Positions 9,224 through 18,544 of a DNA stretch of 64,000 nt are shown here, one piece after another (within the stretch, counting starts at the first letter, position 1; every line of letters starts with the position of its first letter). A program made the translations under genes and the position numbers. The stretch covers positions 620,001 to 684,000 of the forward strand of contig NZ_CP117982.1 of NCBI RefSeq assembly GCF_030708075.1, given 5' to 3'. This DNA is from Candidatus Epulonipiscium viviparus. GTDB lineage: Bacteria; Bacillota; Clostridia; Lachnospirales; Cellulosilyticaceae. Under the pieces are notes generated by a model. The model saw only the letters and a program-made list of their open reading frames with translations. It was not told where the DNA came from and did no database searches.

Positions 9224-9906
9224 TGAAAATTTATATAGCAGATGATGACGAAGATATTAGAGGAATAATTGGTTCATTTTTAAAAAATAGCGGATATTTG
9301 GTGAGTGTATTTGAGACTGGCGATGCGCTGTTGGCAGAGTTTTTGAAGAATCCGTCGGATATGGTCATTTTGGATGTGATGATGCCGGGAACAGATGGAG
9401 TGACGATATGCAATAAAATTAGAAGCAAGTCAAATGTACCCATTATAATTGTCTCGGCAAAAGATAGTGAAATAGATAGAATAAACGGAATCACGATGGG
9501 GGCAGATGACTACCTCATTAAACCGTTCGCACCTATGGAGCTGGTGGTTCGCGTGGGGGCAATATTTCGAAGAATGAGTCTGCAAAGTAGCAATCAAAGT
9601 AACAATGCTGATGAATTAACATATGGCGACATCAAATTGAATACATCGTTTAAAGAAAGTTTTTGCAATGGAGAGGCATTTGCTCTTACCCCAACCGAAT
9701 TTGCATTGCTAAGCTATATGTTTGCAAACCAAAGCAGAGCCGTATCGCGAGAAGAGTTGCTAAAAAATGTGTGGGACAGTGAGTTTAGTAACGATACCAA
9801 AGTATGCGACGATGTGCTCAAGAGGTTGCGAAAAAAGCTAGCCAATACAACTGTGCGCGTTATATCTGTGTGGGGATATGGATTTAAGCTAAAATTGGAG
9901 GAATGA
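9223..9906 (+). CDS. OmpR-family response regulator
   Basis: This is a 227-residue two-component response regulator. The receiver domain (about 1-115) has the acidic triad D7-D8-D9, the phospho-acceptor D51 in VILDVMMPGTDG and the conserved K100 in YLIKPF. A winged-helix DNA-binding domain occupies about 130-225 (LTPTEFALL, then SVWGYGFKL). The ATG at 9223 follows GGAGG at 9211-9215; an upstream in-frame TTG at 9217 is too close to that site. It overlaps the preceding stop by one base and runs into the histidine kinase gene. Targets cannot be read directly; the neighbouring binding-protein array and phosphate transporter are candidates. Confidence 0.95.
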   Translation: MKIYIADDDEDIRGIIGSFLKNSGYLVSVFETGDALLAEFLKNPSDMVILDVMMPGTDGVTICNKIRSKSNVPIIIVSAKDSEIDRINGITMGADDYLIKPFAPMELVVRVGAIFRRMSLQSSNQSNNADELTYGDIKLNTSFKESFCNGEAFALTPTEFALLSYMFANQSRAVSREELLKNVWDSEFSNDTKVCDDVLKRLRKKLANTTVRVISVWGYGFKLKLEE

Positions 9907-9908
9907 CG

Positions 9909-11246
9909 ATGCGTACAATGAGAGAAAAAATTGCCAGAGCATATATCCTAATGGCAATATTAATACCCGGAACAATTTTTGTACTATTTAATGCGATCGT
10001 ATTTCAGTATAAAACTATTAAAGCAAAAGAGGATTTAACATATACCGTACAAAAAGTTGCCGAAAATTTAGAATCGACCAAGGTGTCGATGCCAGATTTT
10101 ATGAAGTTGCTAAAGACGGGGCCATCTATGGGAAAAATCGAGCTAGTGATCTATAATGTAGACAAAAAGTTTGCTAGATTTACGGGGGCGCCAAACAACT
10201 TCGTCACGCCACAAATAGCAACCGCTGCATATACGACATTAGACAACTTAGCAGCAGATGAAATGGGAATTTTTAGGATAAACGGTGAGCGATATTATGT
10301 TATGGAGGTTAGGTCAGATATTATATCAGATGCCGAAAAGATCATTTACATAACGAAAGGACTAATGATAGATGATTTTGTGGCTGTTGTAAATATACTT
10401 TTGGTGCTAGTATCAAGTTTGGTAATATTCATTGCAGTACTAATTATTCAAAAGGTGGCAAGATCGATAGCAACGCCGATTGAGAAGATTACTGCGATGG
10501 TTGAACATATGAATCCGACAGAGATTATAGAAATAGATGTGCCAGCAGATTCGGTGGAACTTTTTAAGCTCACGAGTGAAATCAATTTACTAAATAAACG
10601 AATTTATGATTTCCAAAAGTCGCAAAAGATGTTTCTTCAGAATGCCTCGCATCAAATTCGGACACCTCTGATGAGTATTCAAGGATATTCGGACGGCCTA
10701 GAAATGGGCATATTTACGGATACCGCGGCGACAGTAAAGTTGATTTCGAAGCAAGTAACAAAGCTTTCCAATTTGGTGAACAGCCTACTGATACTTGCAA
10801 GGGCAGAAAATTTTAAAGAAAATGAAAAATTTGAAAAATTGAGTTTAAGCATGTTTATAGAAGAGATGGGGACAGAATACGAAGTATTGGCAGAGCGAAG
10901 CGGAATAACATTGGCGGTAGATGCCGCAGAGGGAGTTTTTGTAAATGGAAACAGCGAGCTGCTTAATGGAGCCATTGGCAATATTCTGTCTAATGCTCTA
11001 AGATATGCAAAGGCAGCGATAGAGGTATCGCTAACAACCATTGCCAACGAGGCGATAATAATAATAAAAGATGATGGCGATGGGATAATAGAAGGAGTAG
11101 ATGTATTTGAGAGATTTGTTAAAGGGAATGATGGGAATTTTGGGTTAGGTCTTTCTATTGCAAAGACTGCAGTAGAAGCGCTGGGAGGCAAAATCTTTGC
11201 AGACAACGACGGCGGCGCAAAGTTTACTATAATCTTGCCAAAATAA
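9909..11246 (+). CDS. Sensor histidine kinase
   Basis: This is a membrane sensor kinase of 445 residues paired with the preceding regulator. There is one membrane segment near the N-terminus (about 10-30), an extracytoplasmic sensor of about 125 residues, a second membrane segment (about 160-183) and a HAMP-like linker. The dimerisation H-box is NASHQIRTPL with phospho-acceptor H248, and the ATPase domain shows an N-box (GNILSNALRYA), DDGDGI and GLGLSIAKT. The ATG at 9909 is preferred to 9903 because GGAGG at 9897-9901 lies seven bases upstream of it; with 9903 the gap would be one base. The signal sensed is unknown. Confidence 0.94.
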   Translation: MRTMREKIARAYILMAILIPGTIFVLFNAIVFQYKTIKAKEDLTYTVQKVAENLESTKVSMPDFMKLLKTGPSMGKIELVIYNVDKKFARFTGAPNNFVTPQIATAAYTTLDNLAADEMGIFRINGERYYVMEVRSDIISDAEKIIYITKGLMIDDFVAVVNILLVLVSSLVIFIAVLIIQKVARSIATPIEKITAMVEHMNPTEIIEIDVPADSVELFKLTSEINLLNKRIYDFQKSQKMFLQNASHQIRTPLMSIQGYSDGLEMGIFTDTAATVKLISKQVTKLSNLVNSLLILARAENFKENEKFEKLSLSMFIEEMGTEYEVLAERSGITLAVDAAEGVFVNGNSELLNGAIGNILSNALRYAKAAIEVSLTTIANEAIIIIKDDGDGIIEGVDVFERFVKGNDGNFGLGLSIAKTAVEALGGKIFADNDGGAKFTIILPK

Positions 11247-11247
11247 A

Positions 11248-11280
11248 AGGAGCATGTTTTAGCATGCTCCTCTTTTTATT
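11248..11280 (+). terminator. Bidirectional intrinsic terminator
   Basis: AGGAGCATG (11248-11256) pairs perfectly with CATGCTCCT (11263-11271), loop TTTTAG, then CTTTTTATT. A-rich sequence on the other side lets it also end the convergent phosphate-transporter gene. Confidence 0.85.
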
Positions 11281-12943
11281 ATAATTCGTCGTCTACAAAA
11301 TCTTGGTCAAGTATAGAATCGACAAGGTTAGTAGAGTGATCTGATATTCTTTCTAAATTTGATAGCACATCGATAAATACTATACCTGCTAAAGGATTAC
11401 ATTTTTCCTCCGAAAGTCTTTTGATGTGTCTTTTTCTAAAACGAACTTCCATTTTGTCAACTTGATCCTCAAATTCATAAACTGTTTTTGCGAGCTCGAC
11501 ATTGTTAGTTGTAAATGCTTTTAACGCAGTAGAGTAGGTCTCCAAAACAAGATCCGTCATCGAAACAAGTTCTTCCGCGGCACTTGCAGAGAAGGTTGCG
11601 TTAGATTTGATAAGACTTAGCGTAAGCTCCGCTATATTTTCGGCATGGTCGCCAACGCGTTCGATATCGCTAACATTGTGGAATAGCTTATTTACAGTAT
11701 CGGTTTCGTCGATAGATAACGCAGCATTTGATAGCTTTACGAGATATTGATTGAGTTCGTGTTGCATAGCATTGATTTTTTTCTCGACTTCTATAACATG
11801 TGTTGCTTTCTCTTCGTCGCCAGTGAGAATTGCCGCAAAGGCATGTTGTAAGTTATTTTTAGCTATTTTACCGAATGCATAAACCTCTTTTGCTGTACTT
11901 TCTACTGCAAATGATGGAGTTTCGAAAATTCTGGTATCAAGATGGATGTTGATCTCTGGAGTAGCTTCAAAATCGGTAACAGAATCTGGAACAATTTTGG
12001 TAGCAAGTTTTACGAGCAACGCTGCAAATGGGAATAATAACAATGTATTTAAAATGTTGAACACACTATGAACGATACTAATTTCAGTTGTTGAGATTAA
12101 GGTTTGACCTAGAGCAGGAGTTATGAATTGGAAAGCTATTATAGCTATTATACCGAAGAGTATAGATCCGATTATGTTAAATAAGAGGTGGATTACGGCA
12201 GCTCTTTTGGCATTAGTGTTAGCACCAATACTTGATAGTATCGCGGTAATTGTAGTTCCTATGTTTTGGCCTAATATAATGTAAATTGCAGTATTCCAAG
12301 GTACGAGTGCCGCAATAGCGAGTGCTTGAAGTATTCCGACTGAGGCTGAAGAGCTCTGAATCACTGCTGTTACAAGTGCTCCAGTAAGTATTCCAAGAAT
12401 AGGATTTGAGCCGAGAGTAATGAATAAATCTTTGATTCCTTGAAGTTCACGAAGCGGTTTTACTGCTCCACTCATCATATCTAGACCCATAAAGAGTGCA
12501 CCAAATCCAAAAACAATTTGGGCGATGTATTTGATTTTTTGATCCTTAGTTATCATACTGATAGTAACACCGATTGCAACGAGTAAAGGCGCAATTGTCG
12601 ATGGAGATAGAAAATCTACCCATTCGCCAAGCGAGACAATCCAAGCAGTTACTGTAGTACCAATATTCGCGCCCATAATTACGCCGACTGCCTGTGTAAG
12701 TGACATAAGCCCCGCATTAACAAAACCGACTATCATAACAGTTGTAGCAGAAGAGCTTTGAACCACTGCAGTGACTAATGCACCAACCAGAACACCTAAG
12801 ATGCGATTATTAGTAAGTGCACCAATCAGGTTTTTCATTTTATTACCTGCTGATTTTTGAAGACCGTCACCCATATAATTCATACCGAATATAAAGATAC
12901 CAAATCCTCCGATAAAGTTGAGTGCCATTTGTGTGAAGTCCAT
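11279..12943 (-). CDS. Na+/phosphate cotransporter with PhoU-like domain
   Basis: This is a 554-residue integral membrane protein of the NptA/YjbB-like Na/Pi family. The two inverted transport repeats each show the QSSSA signature (VQSSSATTV near residue 62 and IQSSSASVG near 195) with glycine-rich GANIGTT and GQNIGTT follow-ups. The C-terminal 200 residues form a cytoplasmic PhoU-like helical bundle (about 350-545). It moves phosphate across the membrane with sodium; direction varies in the family. GGAGG lies six bases before the ATG and the gene has its own promoter. It is convergent with the two-component system, sharing a terminator. Confidence 0.93.
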   Translation of the reverse strand: MDFTQMALNFIGGFGIFIFGMNYMGDGLQKSAGNKMKNLIGALTNNRILGVLVGALVTAVVQSSSATTVMIVGFVNAGLMSLTQAVGVIMGANIGTTVTAWIVSLGEWVDFLSPSTIAPLLVAIGVTISMITKDQKIKYIAQIVFGFGALFMGLDMMSGAVKPLRELQGIKDLFITLGSNPILGILTGALVTAVIQSSSASVGILQALAIAALVPWNTAIYIILGQNIGTTITAILSSIGANTNAKRAAVIHLLFNIIGSILFGIIAIIAFQFITPALGQTLISTTEISIVHSVFNILNTLLLFPFAALLVKLATKIVPDSVTDFEATPEINIHLDTRIFETPSFAVESTAKEVYAFGKIAKNNLQHAFAAILTGDEEKATHVIEVEKKINAMQHELNQYLVKLSNAALSIDETDTVNKLFHNVSDIERVGDHAENIAELTLSLIKSNATFSASAAEELVSMTDLVLETYSTALKAFTTNNVELAKTVYEFEDQVDKMEVRFRKRHIKRLSEEKCNPLAGIVFIDVLSNLERISDHSTNLVDSILDQDFVDDEL

Positions 12944-12969
12944 ACTAATCCTCCATTGCTTTTTTTTTC

Positions 12970-12998
12970 ATTCTAGCATACTTAAGATGTATATGCAA
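12970..12998 (-). promoter_or_regulatory. Promoter of the Na/Pi cotransporter
   Basis: On the minus strand TTGCAT, a 17-base spacer and TAGAAT with an upstream TG (extended -10) lie about 27 bases before the ATG. Confidence 0.65.
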
Positions 12999-13110
12999 GT
13001 AAATTTTTAAACATAATATTACGAGAATATTTGAAAATATAATATAAAATATGAAAATAATTTAATAAAAATTATAACATTGTGATAAACTATCGAACAT
13101 ATAAAATAAA

Positions 13111-13140
13111 GGCTGGAAAGAGTATGATTCTGTCGCAGCC
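13111..13140 (-). terminator. Terminator of the GH3 gene
   Basis: On the minus strand GGCTG pairs with CAGCC around a 20-base loop, followed by TTTATTTTAT. The stem is short, so this is a moderate call. Confidence 0.5.
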
Positions 13141-13154
13141 TCCGGAAATATAAT

Positions 13155-15323
13155 TTAAATTACTTCTGCAAAAAACTTTTCTCTCGTGGATTTTGTAACA
13201 CACTCACCCGTAATCGCAAATGTTGCCTCAAATTTAATATCTGTGGCAGAGGCACCGATGAGAATTTTGTATTCGCCAGGCCTAATTACAAATTGACCAT
13301 CTGCGTATCGGCCAAATTGATCCAAATAAAATCGCATCGTGATGGTTTTTGTTTCACCAGAATGTAACGGAGTTTTGGCAAATCCAAGCATCTTTTTTGT
13401 TGCTGCAGTTTCAAAGTAGAATTGCGTGATTTCTGCACCATCGATCAAACCAGTGTTGGAAACCGTGAAGGTAACATCGAAGCTATCGTCTGCTGTTGCC
13501 GCGACACCAGCTACTGCAAAGTTACTGTATTCATAGGTGGTATAACTAAGGCCAAATCCAAATGGAAACATCTGAGGTCTGTCGGTATCGCGTAGGCATA
13601 CAGGAACCTGCTCTGTTGCGTCGGGAATGGTAACGGCCAGCTTTGCCGTAGGATTGGTTTTGCCCAAGATAATTTCCGCAAGTGCAGTTCCGCCTTCTTC
13701 CCCAGGATACCAAGCATATAATATTGCGGCACACTTTTGAGCAAGGCGGGAGATTACCATCGGGCGACCTCCAAACACGACCAAAATTACTGGCTTCTCA
13801 GTTGCGATTAGCTGGTTGATATACTCTTCTTGATTACCAGGCAGATCGACGCCCTTTCGGCCAGATCCCTCGCCACAAAGGTAACGGTTTTCGCCCACCC
13901 CAGCAATGATGATATCTGCTGCTGCAGCTTTTTCGAGCGCTTTTGCAAAGTTTGCAGGAGGCACTTTTTCGAGTGGGTATCGATTGGCCGTGTTTTCGCG
14001 ATCGTCTCCTCCTTGCGTTGCGATAGCTTTTTCTAATTCGTCGGTCCAGCTAAATCCGCGTTCAAAATCTATTTCAAAATTAGACTGTGCCACTAAGCCA
14101 TCTAGTAAAGTTACTAATCGTGGCTCACTTCTATCGATTGGAATCTTTCTGAAAAATTCAGCAAGGCCGCCCCAGGTGTAGTCGCCAAGAAGTGAGTAGC
14201 AAGAGTCCGCATTAGGGCCGGTCACCAATATTTTTGCAGTATTGTTTACATTTAAAGGAAGGATTCCGTTGTTGTGTAAAAGCACAATAGCTTCGCGAGC
14301 AGAGACGAGTGCGCCTTCTCTAGACTGCGTATTATCAAGGTTTATATTTGTTTTTGCACATAAATCTGCAGGAAGATATTTTGTTTTAAACGCGAGCACT
14401 CTTTTTAAGGCACGGTCGATATCAGCTTCGGCAACGCGGCCAGATTTCACCAAGTCTATCAGATTCGAATAATTTGCGCCAGCTGGCAAGTCAACATCGA
14501 CCTCTGCTGCCATGGCAAGTGCGGCGCCTTCTGTGAGATCCTCTTTCATTGCTCCTTTGATAGCGTTATAGTCCGAAATAATCATCTGATCAAATCCTAG
14601 GTGTTCTCTAAGTGAGCGCACTAGGAGATCTTTGGAAAATGAAGCCGCAACGCCCCGAAATTTGTGGTAGCCCGGCATCACAGATGATACGTGAGATTTT
14701 TTGACGGCAACTTCAAATGGAAACAGCGTTTCGTTAATAAAGAAGTCTTCCTCTTGGTTGGCAACACCATATCCAGCATAGTGCTTGGCAGTGGCGGCAA
14801 CTCCGGCCGATTGGACTGCAGTAATAAAGGCATCTGCAAATACGGCCACCATATAGGCATCTTCGCCAAAGCCTTCTTCGAGTCTTGCCCAGTTGGCATT
14901 TGTAATTACATCCATCATGGGGCTGAGTACGTGATAGCCACCGATGGCCTTGATGCTATTTGATGCGTTTGTGGCATTTTGAGCAACGAGTGCGGGATTA
15001 AAACTACAAGCCATTCCGATCATCTGTGGAGTGGCAGTAGCTCCGCGTGCAGCTAAGCCACATATGATTTCCTCATGAAACATTATAGGGATTTTGCTAT
15101 TGGTTTCTGTCATAATATAGTTTTGCAGTTGCGCCACGATTGAAGCGAGCTTATTGGCTTGGTATGCATTAGAACTTGCGTATTGACAAATGTGGCCGAT
15201 GCCATCGGGAATCAGTTCGCGGCATTTTTCTATTGAAAGCTCATCATCGACCACAAGATCGCGGAGCCAAAATCCTCTAAGTTGCGCAACTTTTTCAGCT
15301 AAAGTCATATCTTTAATTTCCAT
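13155..15323 (-). CDS. Glycoside hydrolase family 3 (beta-glucosidase type)
   Basis: This 722-residue cytoplasmic enzyme (no signal peptide) is expected to cleave beta-linked glucosides or xylosides from imported oligosaccharides. The N-terminal TIM-barrel has the KHYAGYG substrate motif and the nucleophile region IISDYNAI, with D251 as the nucleophile. The alpha/beta sandwich (about 350-570) contains the GEGSGRKGVDLPG loop, and the C-terminal fibronectin-III-like domain begins near residue 620. The ATG at 15323 is chosen because GGGAGG lies ten bases upstream; an earlier TTG at 15341 overlaps that site. An extended -10 promoter lies upstream. Exact sugar specificity is not readable. Confidence 0.92.
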   Translation of the reverse strand: MEIKDMTLAEKVAQLRGFWLRDLVVDDELSIEKCRELIPDGIGHICQYASSNAYQANKLASIVAQLQNYIMTETNSKIPIMFHEEIICGLAARGATATPQMIGMACSFNPALVAQNATNASNSIKAIGGYHVLSPMMDVITNANWARLEEGFGEDAYMVAVFADAFITAVQSAGVAATAKHYAGYGVANQEEDFFINETLFPFEVAVKKSHVSSVMPGYHKFRGVAASFSKDLLVRSLREHLGFDQMIISDYNAIKGAMKEDLTEGAALAMAAEVDVDLPAGANYSNLIDLVKSGRVAEADIDRALKRVLAFKTKYLPADLCAKTNINLDNTQSREGALVSAREAIVLLHNNGILPLNVNNTAKILVTGPNADSCYSLLGDYTWGGLAEFFRKIPIDRSEPRLVTLLDGLVAQSNFEIDFERGFSWTDELEKAIATQGGDDRENTANRYPLEKVPPANFAKALEKAAAADIIIAGVGENRYLCGEGSGRKGVDLPGNQEEYINQLIATEKPVILVVFGGRPMVISRLAQKCAAILYAWYPGEEGGTALAEIILGKTNPTAKLAVTIPDATEQVPVCLRDTDRPQMFPFGFGLSYTTYEYSNFAVAGVAATADDSFDVTFTVSNTGLIDGAEITQFYFETAATKKMLGFAKTPLHSGETKTITMRFYLDQFGRYADGQFVIRPGEYKILIGASATDIKFEATFAITGECVTKSTREKFFAEVI

Positions 15324-15363
15324 TGTTATATATCCTCCCAAAATAAATATTTAAATCGTATTA

Positions 15364-15372
15364 ATTATAGCA
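15364..15372 (-). promoter_or_regulatory. Extended -10 promoter of the GH3 gene
   Basis: On the minus strand TGCTATAAT lies about 40 bases upstream of the GH3 ATG; no good -35 box is visible, as is usual for extended -10 promoters. Confidence 0.5.
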
Positions 15373-15391
15373 TATAAGTTTTAGAAAAACG

Positions 15392-15420
15392 TAGACATTT
15401 GGACGGTTTTAGGTTAAAAT
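15392..15420 (+). promoter_or_regulatory. Promoter of the cyclophilin gene
   Basis: TAGACA (15392-15397), a 17-base spacer and TAAAAT (15415-15420) lie 35 bases before the ATG at 15455. Confidence 0.65.
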
Positions 15421-15454
15421 GTAGAGAAAAAATATTTTGAAAGGGTTTTTTTAT

Positions 15455-16114
15455 ATGAAAAAATTGATTTGTTTAATGGTGGCAGCATTGGCGCTGGGAG
15501 GATGTATGAAAACCGGTCAGGCAGCGGTAATAGAAGAGACTACGCAAACGCCTGAGCCGGCTGTGGATACAGTAGAGAAAGAGGGGATAATTTATCCTGT
15601 TGCTACAATTACGATTAAAGGTTACGGAGACATCGTGGCAAACTTATATTATGATATAGCACCAAACACGGTAAGTAACTTTGTTGCATTAGCGGAAGCT
15701 GGATTTTATGATGGACTGATTTTTCATCGAGTGATCAAAGACTTTATGCTACAAGGCGGAGATCCAGAAGGAAACGGAACAGGCAACGCGGGATACCAAA
15801 TTAAGGGTGAGTTTGCAAGCAATGGGTATAGTAACGATATAAAACATACTGAGGGAGTTTTGTCTATGGCAAGATCGATGAACCCCAATTCTGCTAGTAG
15901 TCAATTTTTTATAATGTCTGCCGATTCACCGCATTTGGATGGTGAGTATGCAGCGTTTGGAAAAGTTATTTCGGGAATGGAGATTGTTGATGAGATAGAA
16001 AACGTAAAAACCAATGCAAATGACAGACCCAAAGAAGATGTGGTAATTGAGAAAATTACGATCGATAGAAAAGGAATAGATTTGCCGGCACCAGAAAAGA
16101 TAGCTATTTCGTAG
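15455..16114 (+). CDS. Cyclophilin-type peptidyl-prolyl isomerase lipoprotein
   Basis: This 219-residue protein catalyses cis-trans isomerisation of proline bonds and probably helps fold exported proteins outside the membrane. The signal peptide ends in lipobox LGGC. The cyclophilin domain (about 50-205) carries FHRVIKDFMLQGGDP, SMARSMNPNSASSQFFI and the HLDGEYAAFGKV block, including the catalytic Arg of FHRV and the QFF motif. The ATG at 15455 has GAAAGGG nine bases upstream; an earlier TTG at 15437 would spoil the signal peptide. It has its own promoter and terminator. Confidence 0.94.
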   Translation: MKKLICLMVAALALGGCMKTGQAAVIEETTQTPEPAVDTVEKEGIIYPVATITIKGYGDIVANLYYDIAPNTVSNFVALAEAGFYDGLIFHRVIKDFMLQGGDPEGNGTGNAGYQIKGEFASNGYSNDIKHTEGVLSMARSMNPNSASSQFFIMSADSPHLDGEYAAFGKVISGMEIVDEIENVKTNANDRPKEDVVIEKITIDRKGIDLPAPEKIAIS

Positions 16115-16123
16115 CAAAAAGAG

Positions 16124-16153
16124 AAGACCCCATATATGAGGGGTCTTTTTTTA
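16124..16153 (+). terminator. Bidirectional intrinsic terminator
   Basis: AAGACCCC (16124-16131) pairs with GGGGTCTT (16140-16147), then a T run. A-rich flank upstream gives a T run on the other strand, so it also serves the convergent epimerase gene. Confidence 0.85.
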
Positions 16154-17026
16154 TTAGATTACTGTCATAGTATATGAAGTGGTATAGGTTTGACCAGGCT
16201 GCAGCGTAACAGCAAAAGGCTTGTCGTTAAACTCTCCAGATTCTCCATATATAGCAGGAAGTCCGCACCAAGGTTCAATACATACAAAAGGTGCTTTAAT
16301 GCTTGGAGGACTCCAAATTCCTAATGCTTCAAACCCAGTAAATGAAAGCGAAAGTCCTTTTCCAGTTGCCTCGTTAACAAGCTTAATTTCATCGGAGTTA
16401 ATTTTTCTAAAAATAAAGGCGTCGTTATCGAACAAACTATGAGATAGAGGAATCCTTTTGTTATGCATTAAGTGTATAGGATTTTCAAAGCTTAAGATGC
16501 TCTTGGTATCTGTGTTATAAACTTCTGGAGTTTCTTCTTTGTTAAATACTAAAGTATAATCAGAAAAATCTCCGCCATCTAATGGGCAGTTAAAGCCAGG
16601 ATGAGCACCTAAACAAAAAATCATAGGTACGGTATCAACATTTTTAACACAATATTCGGTAGTAAATCCATTGTCATTAAGAGTTTGGGTTACAGTAAGT
16701 TTATATTTGTAAGGGTAATGAGCTAATGTTTCATCAGTATAAGTGTTTTCTAGAACGATTTTGTTTTCGATTGCTTCAATCACATCATATTCAACTTTTC
16801 TAGCATGACCATGTTTTTGTATCGTATAAGGTTTGTCATCAAATTTGATAGTCTCATTGATTAAGGCCCCAACTATCGGAAACAAAACAGGCGCGCATCC
16901 AGGCCAATACTTAGGATCAGATTGCCATAAATATTCTTTTCCAGAGCTGTCTTTAAATGAACAAAGCTCACCGCCTAGTGTTTTTACAACTGCTGTACAA
17001 TTGCTATTTTTTAATATATATTCCAA
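16154..17026 (-). CDS. Aldose 1-epimerase family protein, LacX type
   Basis: This 290-residue cytoplasmic beta-sandwich protein belongs to the galactose mutarotase superfamily. The N-terminus (KTLGGELCSFKD, LWQSDPKYWPGCAPVLFP) closely follows LacX-type proteins, and LGAHPGFNCPL around residue 142 supplies a conserved His. It probably interconverts sugar anomers released by the nearby GH2 and GH3 enzymes. AAGGAGGG precedes the ATG and a well-formed promoter lies upstream, so it is transcribed separately from the germination gene behind it. Confidence 0.9.
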   Translation of the reverse strand: MEYILKNSNCTAVVKTLGGELCSFKDSSGKEYLWQSDPKYWPGCAPVLFPIVGALINETIKFDDKPYTIQKHGHARKVEYDVIEAIENKIVLENTYTDETLAHYPYKYKLTVTQTLNDNGFTTEYCVKNVDTVPMIFCLGAHPGFNCPLDGGDFSDYTLVFNKEETPEVYNTDTKSILSFENPIHLMHNKRIPLSHSLFDNDAFIFRKINSDEIKLVNEATGKGLSLSFTGFEALGIWSPPSIKAPFVCIEPWCGLPAIYGESGEFNDKPFAVTLQPGQTYTTSYTMTVI

Positions 17027-17059
17027 TTTAAAACCCTCCTTAAATGTTGTACAAAAAAC

Positions 17060-17088
17060 ATACTATCGCGTTTGGGCAAATTTGTCAA
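17060..17088 (-). promoter_or_regulatory. Sigma-A promoter of the lacX-like gene
   Basis: On the minus strand TTGACA (17083-17088), a 17-base spacer and TAGTAT (17060-17065); the -35 box sits only a few bases past the GerA stop codon. Confidence 0.8.
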
Positions 17089-17092
17089 GAGC

Positions 17093-18523
17093 TTAGGGTT
17101 TATTTTCTATAGATCGAGCATCAGATAGCGGTTTCCTCAAGAGTAATGCGATCAAATCTGCTCTATTAAAAGGAAACAGTGGGTATAAATAACTACCCCC
17201 CACGATAGTTTTTGTTGTTGCAAGCACTGTAATATTGATAGCGACGCCAATAATGAATCCCCATAATCCGAAAATGCCGACAAGAATTAGTAAAAGAATT
17301 CTCGAAAATTTGATGCTATATCCTAGCTCGGCACTAGACTGGGTGAAGCTAGAAAGAGCAACAACAGCCATATACAATATTGCATGAGGAATGAGCCAGC
17401 CGGTTTGTATAGAATATTCTCCTAAAATTAATCCGCCAATAACAGAAAGGGACATTCCAAGTGAATTTGGTGTGTTCAGCGAAGCAATTTTAAGTGCATC
17501 GACGGCAACTTCCAAAAATAAAAATTGAACGAATAAGTCTAAGTTACTTTCTTTGGTTGGCAATATAAATGCAAGCCATTCGGGAATCCAAGACGGATTT
17601 TCAACTAGCAACACATACACTGGCGTCAAAAATAGATTCATAAATAACACGAGTACGCGTACCAACTTTAAATAATTTCCCGTCATCACCGGCAAATAGT
17701 AATCATCCATATCTTGCATAAAATCTAGAAATCCTACGGGCAAAATCATAATAGAAGGGGTATTATCAACAATAAGTAAAATTTTTCCTTCTACAATATG
17801 CGTTGCAGCGGCATCAGGGCGCTCCGTATATTTTGCACGAGGCAGAGGATTAAGCCAATTTTTGGCAGAAAGCGCCTCCACCAAGCTCTCGTCTGCGGCG
17901 GTTAAGGCCGCTACTTGAAGATTAAGCAACTTGTTCCGAATAATTTTTAAAACTTTGGCGTCGGCTCTATTAGACATATAACCGATTACAACATCAGTTT
18001 TAGAAATAGTACCAACCTGAATTAACTCAAAAGTTAGATGTGGATCTCGAATGCGTCGGCGTATAAGGGCAGTGTTAAGAATCAGCGACTCAACAAACCC
18101 GTCCTTGGCACCGCGCAAAACTTTTTCTTGGTCGGGCTCACCAATGCGACGAGTGGGGTAGTCTCGCAAGTCAACAACGGCCGCAGAGGGGGATCCGTCA
18201 AAAAGAATAACCGTTTGCCCCGAAAGTAATGCTGTGACAATGGTGTTTAAATCAGTAACTGCGGCAGCCTCGACAGAGCTTATGGCTAGTTCCACAAGCT
18301 GCGTTGCATTAAAGATAGAATTAACCGTTGCCTCGCCAAGAGCCAGGATGTCACGACGAATAAATTCGGTGTTAGATTCTTTAGTAAACCCATCTATAAG
18401 AAACAAGTAAAAAGTTTTGTTATAAAGATGGATCTTTTTTTGTAATAAATCGAAGCTTCTTTCGAAAGGCAAAATAGCTCTCAAAGTCTCGAGATTTTTA
18501 TCAATTTTGTCGGATAATACCAC
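17093..18523 (-). CDS. GerA-family spore germination protein (lone A subunit)
   Basis: This 476-residue membrane protein belongs to the GerA/SpoVAF family, the A subunit of nutrient germinant receptors in the spore inner membrane. The large N-terminal domain has the family block YPTRRIGEPDQEKVLRGAKD, then FVESLILNTALIRRRI. The C-terminal half has about five hydrophobic segments including NTPNSLGMSLSVIGGLILGE. The start is a GTG at 18523 with an AGGTAGGTG site. No gerB or gerC genes are adjacent. It follows a GH2 gene by 21 bases, so it may be co-transcribed with carbohydrate genes, an odd setting. It supports a spore-forming ancestry. Confidence 0.9.
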   Translation of the reverse strand: MVLSDKIDKNLETLRAILPFERSFDLLQKKIHLYNKTFYLFLIDGFTKESNTEFIRRDILALGEATVNSIFNATQLVELAISSVEAAAVTDLNTIVTALLSGQTVILFDGSPSAAVVDLRDYPTRRIGEPDQEKVLRGAKDGFVESLILNTALIRRRIRDPHLTFELIQVGTISKTDVVIGYMSNRADAKVLKIIRNKLLNLQVAALTAADESLVEALSAKNWLNPLPRAKYTERPDAAATHIVEGKILLIVDNTPSIMILPVGFLDFMQDMDDYYLPVMTGNYLKLVRVLVLFMNLFLTPVYVLLVENPSWIPEWLAFILPTKESNLDLFVQFLFLEVAVDALKIASLNTPNSLGMSLSVIGGLILGEYSIQTGWLIPHAILYMAVVALSSFTQSSAELGYSIKFSRILLLILVGIFGLWGFIIGVAINITVLATTKTIVGGSYLYPLFPFNRADLIALLLRKPLSDARSIENKP

Positions 18524-18544
18524 TCTGTCACCTACCTAGTAAAT

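Noticed and set aside
13830-14181. Plus-strand frames opposite the GH3 gene
   Set aside because: They are shadows of a clear family-3 coding sequence with intact motifs.
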